Assembly: GCF_001543895.1 (NCBI RefSeq)
Contig: NZ_JYIJ01000018.1
Span: forward strand, 124,001 to 188,000
Source of the DNA: Carbonactinospora thermoautotrophica
GTDB taxonomy: Bacteria > Actinomycetota > Actinomycetes > Streptomycetales > Carbonactinosporaceae
DNA: 64,000 bases
Direction: 5' to 3'
The notes below the pieces were generated by a model, which worked only from the letters and a program-made list of their open reading frames with translations, was not told the origin of the DNA and ran no database searches. Made by a program: the position numbers and the translations under genes. Of this stretch, positions 1-10,185 are shown piece after piece. Every line of letters begins with the position of its first letter. Position 1 is the stretch's first letter.

Positions 1-815
<815 letters not shown>

Positions 816-891
816 CGAGCCGTCGGCCGCCCCGACGCCCGGGCGGCGAAACCGGAAGCCGCGGGCCCGCGCACCCATTAAGGTCTGATCC

Positions 892-1527
892 ATGCCGTAT
901 GTGCGTTCCGTGAACGTGGGCGGTCCGCAGGAGGTCACCTGGCTGGGCCGGCCGGTGGTGACCGGGATCTTCAAGCGTCCGGTCGAGGGCCGGGTCCGGG
1001 TGAGGCGGCACAACCTGGAGGGCGACGGCCAGGCGGACCTGGAGAAGCACGGCGGGGAGTACAAGGCGGTCTACGCCTACGCGCGGGAGGACCTGGACTT
1101 CTGGGCCGGCGAGCTGGGCCGCGACCTGTCGGACTCGGCGATGGGGGAGAACCTGACCACGGTCGGCCTCGACGTGACCGGGGCGGTCATCGGCGAGCGG
1201 TGGCGGATCGGGAGCGCGCTGCTGGAGGTGGTGCAGCCCCGCCGTCCCTGCTTCAAGCTGGGCCTGCGGCTGGGTGATCCCGATTTTCCCCAACGGTTCG
1301 GCCCGGCCGCCCGGCCGGGCGCGTACCTGCGCGTGCTGGAGGAGGGCGAGCTGGGTGCCGGGGACGAGATCGTGGTCGAGCACCGGCCGGCGCACGGCGT
1401 CACGGTCGGGCTCGTGGCGTACGCCTACTTCCACGACAAGAGCCTCGCCCCGCGCGTCCTCGCCGCCCCCGAGCTGGCGCCCGGCGCCCGGCAGACCTGG
1501 GAGCGGTTCCGCCGGCACGCCGGCTGA
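892..1527 (+). CDS. MOSC domain protein, YiiM-like
   Basis: A 211-residue stand-alone MOSC protein of the YiiM group. MOSC domains are the C-terminal domains of molybdenum cofactor sulfurases and use a conserved cysteine for sulfur transfer or substrate handling; Cys120 in RRPCFKLG is that residue. The motifs GDGQADLEKHGG (residues 44-55) and GENLT (85-89) also fit the family. Proteins of this type act on N-hydroxylated substrates or in molybdenum cofactor chemistry; the substrate here is unknown. It starts at ATG, 11 bases after AAGG, and is probably a separate unit from lepA, 76 bases upstream. Confidence 0.85.
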   Translation: MPYVRSVNVGGPQEVTWLGRPVVTGIFKRPVEGRVRVRRHNLEGDGQADLEKHGGEYKAVYAYAREDLDFWAGELGRDLSDSAMGENLTTVGLDVTGAVIGERWRIGSALLEVVQPRRPCFKLGLRLGDPDFPQRFGPAARPGAYLRVLEEGELGAGDEIVVEHRPAHGVTVGLVAYAYFHDKSLAPRVLAAPELAPGARQTWERFRRHAG

Positions 1528-1705
1528 GCCTGGCCGGCGGGCTCGCCCGGGGCCTGCCCGCCTCGGCCACGGCGCCGGTCACGGCGCTACGGACCCGGGC
1601 GGCGTACGGACGGTCGCCGCGTGAAGAGCCCGCCGGTGCTGAGCCTGCCGGAGAATCGCGGTCCGGATCGCTCGGTTCGTCTTGGCCCGGACCACTCGGA
1701 GGTCC

Positions 1706-2383
1706 ATGGTGCGTGGTAATGGTCGCCCGCTCGTCCTGGTCGTCCTCGCCCTCCTCGTCCTTCTCCTCAGCGTGCTCCTCGCCGTGCGTGTCCTCGTTGA
1801 GGAGCCCACCGCACGGCCGGACGAGGCGTTGGCCCAGTTGCGCGAGCTGCCGGTCCGCCCGCCCGCGTCCATGCGCGGCTACAGCCGGGCGCGGTTCCCG
1901 CACTGGATCGACCAGGGCGACCAGTGCGACACCCGAGACGTCGTGCTGCGGCGCGACGGGCAGGGCGTGCGCACGGACAGCCGCTGCGAGCCGGTCGCCG
2001 GCCGCTGGTACAGCCCGTACGACGACCGCTGGCTCACCGACGACCGCGACGTCGATATCGACCACGTCGTGCCGCTGGCCAACGCCTGGCGCTCCGGGGC
2101 CAACCGCTGGACCGACGAGCAGCGCGAGCGGTTCGCCAACGACCTCGACCGGCCGGAGCTCATCGTCTCCTCGGCGACCAGCAACCGGGCCAAGGGTGAC
2201 CAGTCGCCCGACCAGTGGCGCCCGCCGAACCGGGCCTACTGGTGCGAGTACGCCCGCGACTGGATCCAGGTCAAGCACTACTGGCGCCTGTCGGTCACCG
2301 AACCGGAGAAACGCGCGCTGGAGGAGATGCTCGGCACCTGCGAGCCGACCGGCACCCGGCCGGGCGGGTGGCGGCCGGAGTGA
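1706..2383 (+). CDS. Membrane-anchored HNH family nuclease (DUF1524-like)
   Basis: About 225 residues. Residues 8-31 form one strongly hydrophobic segment (signal anchor or signal peptide), so the rest is probably outside the membrane. The C-terminal half carries the HNH signature DIDHVVPLANAW (His120 preceded by Asp119), then SSATSNRAKGDQSPDQW and YCEYARDW-like spacing typical of the DUF1524/GmrSD C-terminal domain. Secreted actinobacterial members are presumed DNA nucleases. The start is set at ATG 1706 or GTG 1709 because GGAGG lies at 1698-1702; an in-frame TTG at 1682 is less likely. Cys74 and Cys94 could form a disulfide. The target is unknown. Confidence 0.8.
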   Translation: MVRGNGRPLVLVVLALLVLLLSVLLAVRVLVEEPTARPDEALAQLRELPVRPPASMRGYSRARFPHWIDQGDQCDTRDVVLRRDGQGVRTDSRCEPVAGRWYSPYDDRWLTDDRDVDIDHVVPLANAWRSGANRWTDEQRERFANDLDRPELIVSSATSNRAKGDQSPDQWRPPNRAYWCEYARDWIQVKHYWRLSVTEPEKRALEEMLGTCEPTGTRPGGWRPE

Positions 2384-2465
2384 CGGTCCGATCGCCGCGC
2401 GGGCGCTGCCGCGACGCCGCCGGCGACCGGGATGAGCGACCCGCGCGATCGGGGAGACTGGAGGC

Positions 2466-3686
2466 ATGCCCTCCGCTCTGCCCGACGGCGAACCCGTGCC
2501 CCGTGACGGCTCGCTCCCCGAGCCCGCGCTCGCCACGCTCGGCAAGCAACCGTTCGGGTGGTACGTGCACGTGCCGTACTGCGCGACGCGCTGCGGCTAC
2601 TGCGACTTCAACACGTACACGGCCGCCGAACTGGGCGGCGGCGCGTCCCAGGCCGCGTACGCGGACCAGGCGATCGCCGAGATCCGGCTCGCCCGGCGGG
2701 TGCTGGGGGAGGTGGACCTGCCGGCGGCGACCGTGTTCTTCGGCGGCGGCACCCCGACCCTGCTGCCCGCGCGTGACCTGGCCCGGATCCTGCACGCGAT
2801 CCGCACCGAGTTCGGGCTCGCCCCGGACGCGGAGGTGACCACCGAGGCCAACCCGGAGTCGGTCGATCCGGCGTACCTGGCGGAGCTGCGCGCGGCCGGG
2901 TTCACCCGCGTCTCGTTCGGCATGCAGAGCGCGGCCGAGCACGTGCTGCGCGTGCTGGACCGCGCCCACACGCCGGGCCGGCCCGAGCGGTGCGTGGCCG
3001 AGGCCCGGGCGGCCGGGTTCGAGCACGTGAACCTGGACCTGATCTACGGCACGCCCGGGGAGACCGACGCGGACTGGCGGCGCACGCTGGACGCCGCGCT
3101 GGGCGCCGGCCCCGACCACGTCTCCGCGTACGCGCTCATCGTCGAGGACGGCACCCGGCTGGCCGCCCGGATCCGGCGCGGCGAGCTGCCGGCGCCGGAC
3201 GACGACGCGCTGGCCGACCGGTACCTGATCGCCGAGGAGACGTTCGGCGCGGCCGGCCTGACCTGGTACGAGATCTCGAACTGGGCGCTGGGCGACGCCG
3301 CCCGCTGCCGGCACAACCTGCTGTACTGGACGGGTGCCGACTGGTGGGGCGTGGGCCCGGGCGCGCACAGCCACGTCGGCGGCACCCGCTGGTGGAACGT
3401 CAAGCACCCGGCCGCGTACGCGCGCCGGCTCGCCGCGGGCGCCTCGCCGGCCCACGCCCGGGAGGTGCTCGGCGCGGAAGACCGCCGGGTGGAGCGGATC
3501 CTGCTCCAGCTTCGGCTGGCCGAGGGCTGCCCGCTCGCGGAGCTGACCCCGGCCGGACTCACCGCCGCGGACCGGGCGCTCGCCGGCGGGCTGCTGGAGC
3601 CCGCGGCGTACCGCGCGGGACGGGCCGTGCTCACCCTGCGCGGCCGCCTGCTCGCCGACGCGGTGGCCCGGGACCTCACCGACTAG
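2466..3686 (+). CDS. hemW: Radical SAM heme chaperone HemW
   Basis: A 406-residue radical SAM protein of the HemN/HemW family. The iron-sulfur cluster motif CxxxCxxC lies at Cys39, Cys43, Cys46 (YCATRCGYCDF), followed by FGGGTPTLLP, the SAM-binding glycine motif. HemW proteins lack the extra N-terminal residues of true oxygen-independent coproporphyrinogen oxidases and act in heme insertion or trafficking; many were once annotated as hemN. The neighbourhood lepA-hemW-hrcA is widely conserved and supports HemW over HemN. It starts at ATG with GGGAGACTGGAGG just before it. Confidence 0.92.
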   Translation: MPSALPDGEPVPRDGSLPEPALATLGKQPFGWYVHVPYCATRCGYCDFNTYTAAELGGGASQAAYADQAIAEIRLARRVLGEVDLPAATVFFGGGTPTLLPARDLARILHAIRTEFGLAPDAEVTTEANPESVDPAYLAELRAAGFTRVSFGMQSAAEHVLRVLDRAHTPGRPERCVAEARAAGFEHVNLDLIYGTPGETDADWRRTLDAALGAGPDHVSAYALIVEDGTRLAARIRRGELPAPDDDALADRYLIAEETFGAAGLTWYEISNWALGDAARCRHNLLYWTGADWWGVGPGAHSHVGGTRWWNVKHPAAYARRLAAGASPAHAREVLGAEDRRVERILLQLRLAEGCPLAELTPAGLTAADRALAGGLLEPAAYRAGRAVLTLRGRLLADAVARDLTD

Positions 3687-3690
3687 CCGG

Positions 3691-4104
3691 CTATTTCACC
3701 CACCGCCAGATGAGCGGGTAGCGGTACCACTCGCCCTGGTTGGCCCGCACCGCCGCGATGATCATCACGACCAGCCAGAAGATCACCGCCGGCAGGAGCA
3801 GGATGAGCCCGATGCAGGTGATCGCCATGACGAGCGCCTGGATGAGGATGGCGATCTGGAAGTTCAGCGCCTCCACCGCGTGGTAGCGCACGTAGGGCGA
3901 CTTCTCGCCCTGGAAGAGCAGGATGAGCAACGGGCCGAGGAACCCCAGCCCGATCACGCTGGTGACAAAGGGGCTCAGGTGGGCGAACAGCGCCCAGGTG
4001 CGCTCCTCGCCCGGGCTGAGGACACCAGGGTAGGGCCCGCCCGGGTACGGCGGCAGGCCGGAGCCAGGGCCGGGCCAGGAACCTCCGTGCGGATTCTCGG
4101 TCAC
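3691..4104 (-). CDS. DUF4870 membrane protein
   Basis: A 137-residue small integral membrane protein. The N-terminal 30 residues are Gly/Pro rich and cytosolic-looking. RTWALFAHLSPF then opens the DUF4870 domain, with about three hydrophobic helices and the conserved YHAVEALNFQ motif in the middle. The function of the family is unknown. It starts at GTG overlapping the stop of the upstream DUF3097 gene by four bases (GTGA), so the two are translationally coupled. It ends four bases from the convergent hemW stop, with no clear hairpin between them. Confidence 0.85.
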   Translation of the reverse strand: MTENPHGGSWPGPGSGLPPYPGGPYPGVLSPGEERTWALFAHLSPFVTSVIGLGFLGPLLILLFQGEKSPYVRYHAVEALNFQIAILIQALVMAITCIGLILLLPAVIFWLVVMIIAAVRANQGEWYRYPLIWRWVK

Positions 4105-4955
4105 GGGCGCAAACGTACCGCCTCAGGCCCCGGCTCGGTGACGAAGTCGATGAGTTCCTCGACCCGGCCGAGCAGCGCGGGCTCCAGGTCGCGGAAGTCC
4201 CGGACCGCGGCGAGGATCCGCCGCCACGCGGTGTCGGCCGGCCAGCCGAGCGCGGCGCACACGCCCTCCTTCCACGGCACGCCCCGGGGCACCTCGGGCC
4301 AGGCCGGGATGCCGAGCGCGGCCGGCTTCACCGCCTGCCAGACGTCCACGTACGGGTGGCCGACGACCAGCACGTGCGGGGAGCTGACCGCCGCGGCCAG
4401 CCGGCTCTCCTTGGAGCCGGCCACCAGGTGGTCGACCAGCACGCCGAGCCGTCGCCCGGGACCGGGGCGGAACTCCCGCACGATCGCGGGCAGGTCGTCC
4501 ACGCCCTCCAGGTACTCGACCACCACGCCCTCGATCCGCAGGTCGTCGCCCCACACCTTCTCGACCAGCTCGGCGTCGTGTCGGCCCTCCACGTAGATGC
4601 GGCTCTCCCGGGCCACGCGCGCCCGCGCCCCCGGCACCGCGAGGGAGCCGGAGGCGGTACGGGTGGGTCGGCCCGGCGCCGGTGCCTTCGGCATGACCAG
4701 GGTGACCGGCTCGCCCTCGAGCAGGAACCCGCGCGGGACGAGCGGGAAGACGCGCTGCTTGCCGAACCGGTCCTCCAGCATGACCGCGGCCCCGCCGGGC
4801 GCCTTTTCCCAGCCGATGACCGCGCCGCAGAAGCCGGTGCTCACCTCCTCGACCACCAGGTCGCGTTCCAACTCGACCTCGGGGACCGGCTTGGGCCTCT
4901 TCCAGGGCGGGGTGAGGTCCCCGTCGTACTGCTTGCTGCGTATCACCCGGCGCAC
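4101..4955 (-). CDS. DUF3097 family protein
   Basis: A 284-residue actinobacterial conserved protein of family DUF3097. The middle holds a TOPRIM-like pattern: IYVEGRHDAELVEKVWGDDLR, then an acidic LGVLVDHL, similar to the Glu and Asp positions of TOPRIM folds. The biochemical role is unknown. The GTG start has no ribosome binding site but is preceded by TAGCGT (complement of 4963-4968) seven bases upstream, the pattern of a leaderless actinobacterial transcript. It is the first gene of a two-gene unit with the DUF4870 gene and is divergent from the cell-wall protein gene at 5172. Confidence 0.85.
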   Translation of the reverse strand: MRRVIRSKQYDGDLTPPWKRPKPVPEVELERDLVVEEVSTGFCGAVIGWEKAPGGAAVMLEDRFGKQRVFPLVPRGFLLEGEPVTLVMPKAPAPGRPTRTASGSLAVPGARARVARESRIYVEGRHDAELVEKVWGDDLRIEGVVVEYLEGVDDLPAIVREFRPGPGRRLGVLVDHLVAGSKESRLAAAVSSPHVLVVGHPYVDVWQAVKPAALGIPAWPEVPRGVPWKEGVCAALGWPADTAWRRILAAVRDFRDLEPALLGRVEELIDFVTEPGPEAVRLRP

Positions 4956-5171
4956 TCGCCCGACGCTAGCGGGCGCCCGCCGCGGGGGGTGACCGACGCG
5001 CCGTCACCGCGACCAGGTCGTGCCCGCACCCGGTCGTCCCGCCCTCCGGGGCACGGGCCATCTGGTCGTGCAACCTTTTCCGCCCCGGACTTGTCTGAAG
5101 AACGAGCGTCAGCAAATTATCTGCCGCTCGTATCACAAGTGATGGGTTTCTTTCCCACGAAAAGGGGGGAA

Positions 5172-6137
5172 GTGAAGCTTTCTACTGCCCTGGGAACTGT
5201 GCTCCTCGTCCCGGCGCTGGCCGTCGCGGCCATCGCCGCCCCGGCCGCCGGGACCGTGGTGACCACGAGCCCCGACACCACGGCGAGCCCCGACCCGACT
5301 GGGACCCCGACCGACACTCCGACCGACACTCCGACTGGCACTCCGACCGACACTCCGACCGACACTCCGACCGAGACCGCGAGCACCACCCCGACCGAGA
5401 CCGCGACCACCAGCCCGCCGGCGAGCACCACCCCGACCGAGACTCCGACCGACAGCCCGACGCCGACGCCGTCGTCCACGACCACGCCACCGGCGGAGTC
5501 CCCGATCGAGGCCGCGATCACGGGGTTGCCGGGTAAGCTGACGGCGGGCCGCACCTACACCTTCGCGGTTTCCTTCAAGAACCCCACGTCCGAGGCGATC
5601 AACCTCGGGGCCATCGTGGGCTTCGGCTTCGACGGGCTGCGGAAGAAGGACGTCCGGCTGGAGGTGCGCCACGGCGGTGAGTGGGTCAAGGCGCCGCTGG
5701 AGGGCATCGAGGACGGGGAGCTCGACGGCCTGGTCTTCGGGCCGGTCAACGAGGAGCCAGTGGAGCTCGCGGCCGGCGCCACGCGGAGCTGGGACCTGCG
5801 GGTGACGTTCCTGACCGACGGTCCGCGCGGTGAGGGTCTCGCCGCGCTCTGGGGCTTCGACGTCCAGAACGACGAGGACGTCGAGCTGGTGGCGGAGGCC
5901 TACCAGAGGCTGGAGCTGGTGGGCAAGACCGGCCAGCAGGACCCCGGCAAGAAGTGGGACAAGGACAAGGACGACGTCTCGCAGAACGTCGATGAGGTCA
6001 AGGACAAGGCGCTCGCCCAGACGGGTGCCAACGACAGCTTGGTCCTCGTCGGCGCGGTCGGCGCGGCGCTGGTGGTCGCCGGTGGCGCGGCCTTGTTCGC
6101 CGTCCGTCGCCGCCGCAGCACCCCGGCGCAGAGCTGA
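5172..6137 (+). CDS. Secreted protein with LAxTG sortase signal
   Basis: About 321 residues. It has a signal peptide (hydrophobic residues 3-22, AAPAAG cleavage region), a Pro/Thr-rich stalk (residues about 32-110, many PTDT units), a globular domain of about 150 residues resembling an Ig-like beta domain, and a C-terminal LAQTG followed by a hydrophobic helix and an RRRR tail. LAxTG is the motif preferred by class E sortases of high-GC actinobacteria, so the protein is probably attached to the cell wall. The start was set at GTG 5172 after GGGGGGA at 5164-5170, although that spacing is very short; ATG 5142 in the same frame is an alternative. No sortase gene lies in the window. Confidence 0.82.
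   Translation: MKLSTALGTVLLVPALAVAAIAAPAAGTVVTTSPDTTASPDPTGTPTDTPTDTPTGTPTDTPTDTPTETASTTPTETATTSPPASTTPTETPTDSPTPTPSSTTTPPAESPIEAAITGLPGKLTAGRTYTFAVSFKNPTSEAINLGAIVGFGFDGLRKKDVRLEVRHGGEWVKAPLEGIEDGELDGLVFGPVNEEPVELAAGATRSWDLRVTFLTDGPRGEGLAALWGFDVQNDEDVELVAEAYQRLELVGKTGQQDPGKKWDKDKDDVSQNVDEVKDKALAQTGANDSLVLVGAVGAALVVAGGAALFAVRRRRSTPAQS
5307..5378 (+). repeat. 12-bp minisatellite in the Pro/Thr stalk
   Basis: Six consecutive 12-base units of the form CCGACCGACACT with small changes in units 3 and 6. They encode Pro-Thr-Asp-Thr repeats in the stalk of the sortase substrate. The repeat keeps the frame, so unit gain or loss would lengthen or shorten the stalk without disrupting the gene. Confidence 0.9.
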
Positions 6138-6151
6138 TCTGAAGGCGATCT

Positions 6152-6179
6152 GGTGCCACCGGCGCTCGCCGGTGGCACC
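6152..6179. terminator. Hairpin between convergent genes
   Basis: GGTGCCACCGG and CCGGTGGCACC form a perfect 11-bp stem with a six-base loop, followed on the plus strand by GTGCTTTTCC. It lies 15 bases after the stop of the LAxTG protein and fits a terminator for it. Confidence 0.75.
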
Positions 6180-6238
6180 GTGCTTTTCCGGGGCGCGCCG
6201 TCGGCTGGCGGCGCGCCGGGCCACGAACGGCCGGGGCG

Positions 6239-7057
6239 TCAGCGCCGCCGGGCGTCCAGCTGCGCGTACCCCCGGGCCACCGCGTGGCGCAGGGCCTCGG
6301 GCGGGTAGGGCCAGTCGCCGGCGGCCAGGGCGTCGGCGAGCGGGACCCCGGCCGCGTGGAGGCCGCGGATCTGCTCGGCCACGGCGCGGAGCCGCGCGTG
6401 CTGGGTGACCACGAAGTCCCGGCCCACCACGTCGCCGTGGCCGGGCACGACCGTGGCGTCCGCGCCGACCAGGGCGAGCAGCGCGGCGTCGGTCGCCGGC
6501 CAGTCCAGGGGATAGGAGTCGTCGCCGTACGCGGGCGGCGCGGACTCCTCGACCAGGTCGCCCGCGTACACCACGGACGCGTCCGGCACGAGCACCACCA
6601 GGTCGTGGTCGGTGTGCCCGCGCCCCAGGAAACGCAGCTCGACCACGCGGTCGCCGAGGTCGAGCTCGGCCCGGTCGGCGACCAGGTGGCCCGGCGGCAC
6701 GATCTCCAGCCCCGCCATCTCGGCCGCCCAGTCCGGGCCCTGGGCCGCCAGTTCGGCGCGCATCCGGGCCGCGTACCGGTCCAGGTACGGCGGCAGCCCC
6801 CGCTGACCCCACAGCTCGGCCGCCCGGAACCGGGCGTTGCCGAAGCAGTGGTCGTAGTGGCCGTGCGTGTTGACCACCCAGCGGGGCTCGGTGACGCCGA
6901 GCGCGCGCAGGTCGGCCCGCAGCTCGGCCGCCTCCCGGTAGCCCGACCGGGTGTCGATCAGCAGCGCCCCGGCCGCGCCCAGGACGACGCCCACGTTGAG
7001 GTCCAAGCTCTCGTACCGGCGGCGGTAGCAGCGGTCGCCGACCTCGTCCCAGCTCAT
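6239..7057 (-). CDS. MBL-fold metallo-hydrolase
   Basis: A 272-residue metallo-beta-lactamase-fold hydrolase. The metal motif THGHYDH (His65, His67, Asp69, His70) is intact, followed by GRGHTDHD, then YAGDLVEE and PGHGDVV that supply the remaining ligands. The order of motifs fits the general hydrolase group (glyoxalase II or quinoprotein-relay type); the substrate cannot be told. It is divergent from hrcA, and the CIRCE element lies in the shared upstream region nearer to hrcA. It starts at ATG. Confidence 0.85.
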   Translation of the reverse strand: MSWDEVGDRCYRRRYESLDLNVGVVLGAAGALLIDTRSGYREAAELRADLRALGVTEPRWVVNTHGHYDHCFGNARFRAAELWGQRGLPPYLDRYAARMRAELAAQGPDWAAEMAGLEIVPPGHLVADRAELDLGDRVVELRFLGRGHTDHDLVVLVPDASVVYAGDLVEESAPPAYGDDSYPLDWPATDAALLALVGADATVVPGHGDVVGRDFVVTQHARLRAVAEQIRGLHAAGVPLADALAAGDWPYPPEALRHAVARGYAQLDARRR

Positions 7058-7127
7058 GGAGGGATCGTGGCACGGGTGATTACGCCGCGGCTCGTGCGCG
7101 TCCCAATGGCGCCGAACCCCACGTACA

Positions 7128-7154
7128 CTGGCACTCTGGAGGGTCGAGTGCCAG
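7128..7154 (+). promoter_or_regulatory. CIRCE operator upstream of hrcA
   Basis: CTGGCACTC and GAGTGCCAG form a perfect nine-base inverted repeat separated by nine bases, the exact architecture of the CIRCE element bound by HrcA (consensus TTAGCACTC-N9-GAGTGCTAA). It ends 35 bases before the hrcA start, so hrcA-dnaJ is probably autoregulated by heat through HrcA. Confidence 0.93.
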
Positions 7155-7189
7155 AGCTAACCCTGGTTTGAATCTCGGGAGGTGCGCAC

Positions 7190-8209
7190 ATGCTCGACGA
7201 ACGCAAGCTCGAGGTGCTGCGCGCCATTGTCGAGGACTATGTCGCCACCCAGGAGCCGGTGGGGTCGAAGGCCCTGGCGGACCGGCACAACCTGGGTGTG
7301 TCCCCGGCGACGATCCGTAACGACATGGCGGTGCTCGAGGAAGAGGGTTACATCACCCAACCGCACACCAGTGCCGGTCGGGTGCCCACCGACAAGGGAT
7401 ACCGTCTGTTCGTGGACCGGCTCACCACGGTCAAGCCGCTGTCGGCGGCCGAGCGGCGAGCCATCCAGACCTTCCTCGACGGCGCCGTGGACCTGGACGA
7501 CGTCGTGAACCGCACGGTGCGGCTGCTCGCGCAGCTCACCCAGCAGGTCGCGATCGTCCAGTACCCGTCGCTCACGCGGTCGACGGTGCGCCACATCGAG
7601 CTGCTGCACTTGCCGGCGAACCGGATCCTCATGGTGGTCATCACGAACACCGGCCGGGTCGAGCAGCGCACCGTCGAGGTCACCGACCAGGTCGACGACG
7701 ACCTCCTCGCCAACCTGCGCAGCCGGCTCAACAGCACGCTCGTCGGCAAGCGGCTGACCGAGGCGCCGCAGTTGATCGCCAAGGTGCCGGAGCAGTTCCC
7801 GCCGGAGGAACGAGGGGCGATCGCCGGGGTGCTGTCGACCCTCCTCGACGCCTTGGTCGAGCACCAGGACGAGCGCTTCGCGTTGGGCGGAACGGCGAAC
7901 CTGGCTCGGTTCGGCCAGGACTTCAAGCACTCCATCCGCCCGGTGCTCGAGGCGCTCGAGGAGCAGGTCGTGCTCCTCAAGCTGCTCGGGGAGGCGACCG
8001 ACACGACCCAGCTCACCGTGCGCATCGGGCATGAGAACCCGTACGAGAACCTCAGCTCCACGTCGCTCGTCGCGGTGGGGTACGGTCCCAAGGACGAAGT
8101 GATAGCCAAGCTCGGCGTCGTCGGGCCGACTCGGATGGACTACCCGGGCACGATGGGGGCGGTGCGCGCGGTGGCCCGGTACGTCGGAAAGATCGTGGCA
8201 GGGGCCTAG
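7190..8209 (+). CDS. hrcA: Heat-inducible transcription repressor HrcA
   Basis: A 339-residue repressor of class I heat-shock genes that binds CIRCE and is kept active by GroEL. The N-terminal winged helix is clear ([17 protein letters not shown], then [18 protein letters not shown], residues 1-60), followed by the [14 protein letters not shown] signature and the GAF-like dimerisation domain. GGGAGG at 7177-7182 lies seven bases before the ATG. The stop codon is followed immediately by the GTG of dnaJ, showing one operon. A CIRCE operator lies upstream. Confidence 0.97.
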   Translation: MLDERKLEVLRAIVEDYVATQEPVGSKALADRHNLGVSPATIRNDMAVLEEEGYITQPHTSAGRVPTDKGYRLFVDRLTTVKPLSAAERRAIQTFLDGAVDLDDVVNRTVRLLAQLTQQVAIVQYPSLTRSTVRHIELLHLPANRILMVVITNTGRVEQRTVEVTDQVDDDLLANLRSRLNSTLVGKRLTEAPQLIAKVPEQFPPEERGAIAGVLSTLLDALVEHQDERFALGGTANLARFGQDFKHSIRPVLEALEEQVVLLKLLGEATDTTQLTVRIGHENPYENLSSTSLVAVGYGPKDEVIAKLGVVGPTRMDYPGTMGAVRAVARYVGKIVAGA

Positions 8210-9331
8210 GTGGCAACCGACTACTACGCGATCCTGGGCGTTCGGCGGGACGCCACGCAGGAAGAGATCAAAAAGGCGTACCGCCGGCTCGCCCGCGAGC
8301 TCCACCCGGACGTCAACCCGGACGAGAAGACCCAGGAACGCTTCAAAGAGGTGACGAAGGCGTACGAGGTCCTCTCTGACCCGCAGAAGCGGCAGATGTA
8401 CGACCTCGGCGCCGACCCGGCCAGCCCGAGCGGCGCCACCGGCGGCGGTTTCGCCGGCTTCGGGTTCAGCGACATCATGGACGCCTTCTTCGGCGGCATG
8501 ACGTCGCGTGGCCCGCGGTCCCGCGTCCGCCGCGGGCAGGACGCGCTGATCCGGGTCGAGGTCGACCTCGCCGAGGCGGCGTTCGGCACGACGCGGGAGA
8601 TCCGGGTGGACACGGCGGTGTTGTGTCCTAACTGCCAGGGCGAGGGCACCGCCCCGGGCACTCACGTGACCACCTGCGACATGTGCCGTGGCCGGGGTGA
8701 GATCAGCCAGGTCACCCGGTCGTTCCTGGGCCAGGTGATGACGTCGCGGCCGTGCCCGCAGTGCCAGGGCTTCGGCACCATGATCCCGCACCCGTGCCCG
8801 GAGTGCGCTGGTGACGGTCGGGTACGTGCCCGCCGGACGCTCAACGTGAAGATCCCGGCCGGCGTCGACAACGGCACCCGGATCCAGCTCGCCGGCGAGG
8901 GCGAGGTCGGTCCCGGCGGCGGCCCGGCCGGCGACCTGTACATCGAGATCATCGAGCGGGAGCACCCGGTTTTCCAGCGGCGCGGTGACGACCTGCACTG
9001 CACGGTCAAGCTGCCGATGACCGCCGCCGCCCTGGGCACCACCGTTCCGCTGCAGACCCTGGACGGCGAGGAGCAGATCGTCATCCGGCCCGGGACCCAG
9101 TCCGGCCAGACGATCAGGCTGCCTGGTCGCGGTGTCCCGCACCTGCGGGGCGCGGGGCGGGGCGACCTCATCGTCCACGTCGAGGTGGAGACCCCGACCA
9201 AGCTCGACCGCGAGCAGGAGGAGCTGCTGCGCAAGCTGGCCAAGCTGCGCGGTGAGGAGCAGGCGACCGGGCAGTTCACGCCCGGCCACGGCGGCCTGTT
9301 CTCGCGGCTGCGTGACGCGTTCAAGCAGTGA
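8210..9331 (+). CDS. dnaJ: Molecular chaperone DnaJ (second-type actinobacterial)
   Basis: A 373-residue type I DnaJ co-chaperone that stimulates the DnaK ATPase. The J domain spans residues 1-70 with His32-Pro33-Asp34. A Gly/Phe-rich linker follows, then four CxxCxGxG zinc repeats ([32 protein letters not shown]) and the C-terminal substrate-binding domains. Actinobacteria often have one dnaJ with dnaK-grpE and another with hrcA; this is the hrcA-linked copy. The GTG start abuts the hrcA stop, so translation is probably coupled. Confidence 0.96.
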   Translation: MATDYYAILGVRRDATQEEIKKAYRRLARELHPDVNPDEKTQERFKEVTKAYEVLSDPQKRQMYDLGADPASPSGATGGGFAGFGFSDIMDAFFGGMTSRGPRSRVRRGQDALIRVEVDLAEAAFGTTREIRVDTAVLCPNCQGEGTAPGTHVTTCDMCRGRGEISQVTRSFLGQVMTSRPCPQCQGFGTMIPHPCPECAGDGRVRARRTLNVKIPAGVDNGTRIQLAGEGEVGPGGGPAGDLYIEIIEREHPVFQRRGDDLHCTVKLPMTAAALGTTVPLQTLDGEEQIVIRPGTQSGQTIRLPGRGVPHLRGAGRGDLIVHVEVETPTKLDREQEELLRKLAKLRGEEQATGQFTPGHGGLFSRLRDAFKQ

Positions 9332-9437
9332 CCCGGCCCAGCGTGAGCGGACACCGTCCGGGGACGCCGCGGAGCGGCGGGACCACCTCCGACGGTCCCG
9401 TTGCGAACACCGGCGGCGAGCGCGGTGAGGAGGCCGC

Positions 9438-10172
9438 GTGAGCCCCCCGGTCTTCCTGGTGGCGCGGGAGCGCCTGGTCGCCGGGGATCGCGTGTTGCTC
9501 GACGGCTCGGAGGGCCGGCACGCGGCGACCGTCCGCCGGCTGGCGCCGGGGGAGCGCGTGGACCTCACCGACGGCGCTGGCCTGCTGGCCGAGTGCGTGG
9601 TGGCCGCCGTCCGGCGTGACGAGCTGGAGCTGGACGTGCTGACCCGGATCGAGGTGCCCGCGCCGCAGCCCCGCCTGGTCGTCGTCCAGGCCCTGCCGAA
9701 GGGCGACCGTGGGGAGCTGGCCGTGGAGACCATGACCGAGGTCGGCGTGGACGTGATCGTGCCTTGGGCGGCCGCCAGGTGCGTGACCCAGTGGCGGGGC
9801 GAACGCGGCGCCAAGGCGTTGGGCAAGTGGCGGAGCACCGCCCGCGAGGCTGCCAAGCAGGCGCGCCGCGCCCGGATCCCGGAGGTCACCGAGCTGGCCT
9901 CGACCAGCCGGGTGGCCGAGCTGCTCGCGGCCGCGGCCTTGCCGGTCGTGCTGCATGAGGAGGCGACCGCGCCGCTGGCCGAGGTGACGCCGCCCCGGAG
10001 CGGGGATCTGGTGGTCGTGGTCGGCCCGGAGGGCGGCATCACGCCGCAGGAGCTGGCGTCGTTCGCGGCCGTCGGCGCCCGGTCGTACCGGCTCGGCCCC
10101 ACCGTCCTGCGCACCTCCACCGCAGGCGTGGTCGCGGCGGCGATCCTGCTCGCCCGCTCCGGTCGCTGGTGA
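9438..10172 (+). CDS. rsmE: 16S rRNA (uracil-1498-N3)-methyltransferase
   Basis: A 244-residue SPOUT-class methyltransferase that modifies U1498 of 16S rRNA. The N-terminal PUA-like domain (LLDGSEGRHAATVRRL) is followed by the trefoil-knot domain with VVVGPEGGITPQE and LGPTVLRTSTAG, both signatures of RsmE. GAGGAGG precedes the GTG start by six bases. It follows dnaJ by about 100 bases, the standard hrcA-dnaJ-rsmE order. The gene ends 13 bases from the convergent GerMN gene. Confidence 0.95.
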   Translation: MSPPVFLVARERLVAGDRVLLDGSEGRHAATVRRLAPGERVDLTDGAGLLAECVVAAVRRDELELDVLTRIEVPAPQPRLVVVQALPKGDRGELAVETMTEVGVDVIVPWAAARCVTQWRGERGAKALGKWRSTAREAAKQARRARIPEVTELASTSRVAELLAAAALPVVLHEEATAPLAEVTPPRSGDLVVVVGPEGGITPQELASFAAVGARSYRLGPTVLRTSTAGVVAAAILLARSGRW

Positions 10173-10185
10173 GCTGGCGGCCCGG

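Noticed and set aside
5307-5378. CRISPR-like repeat array
   Set aside because: The 12-base units are contiguous without spacers and encode an in-frame Pro/Thr stalk.
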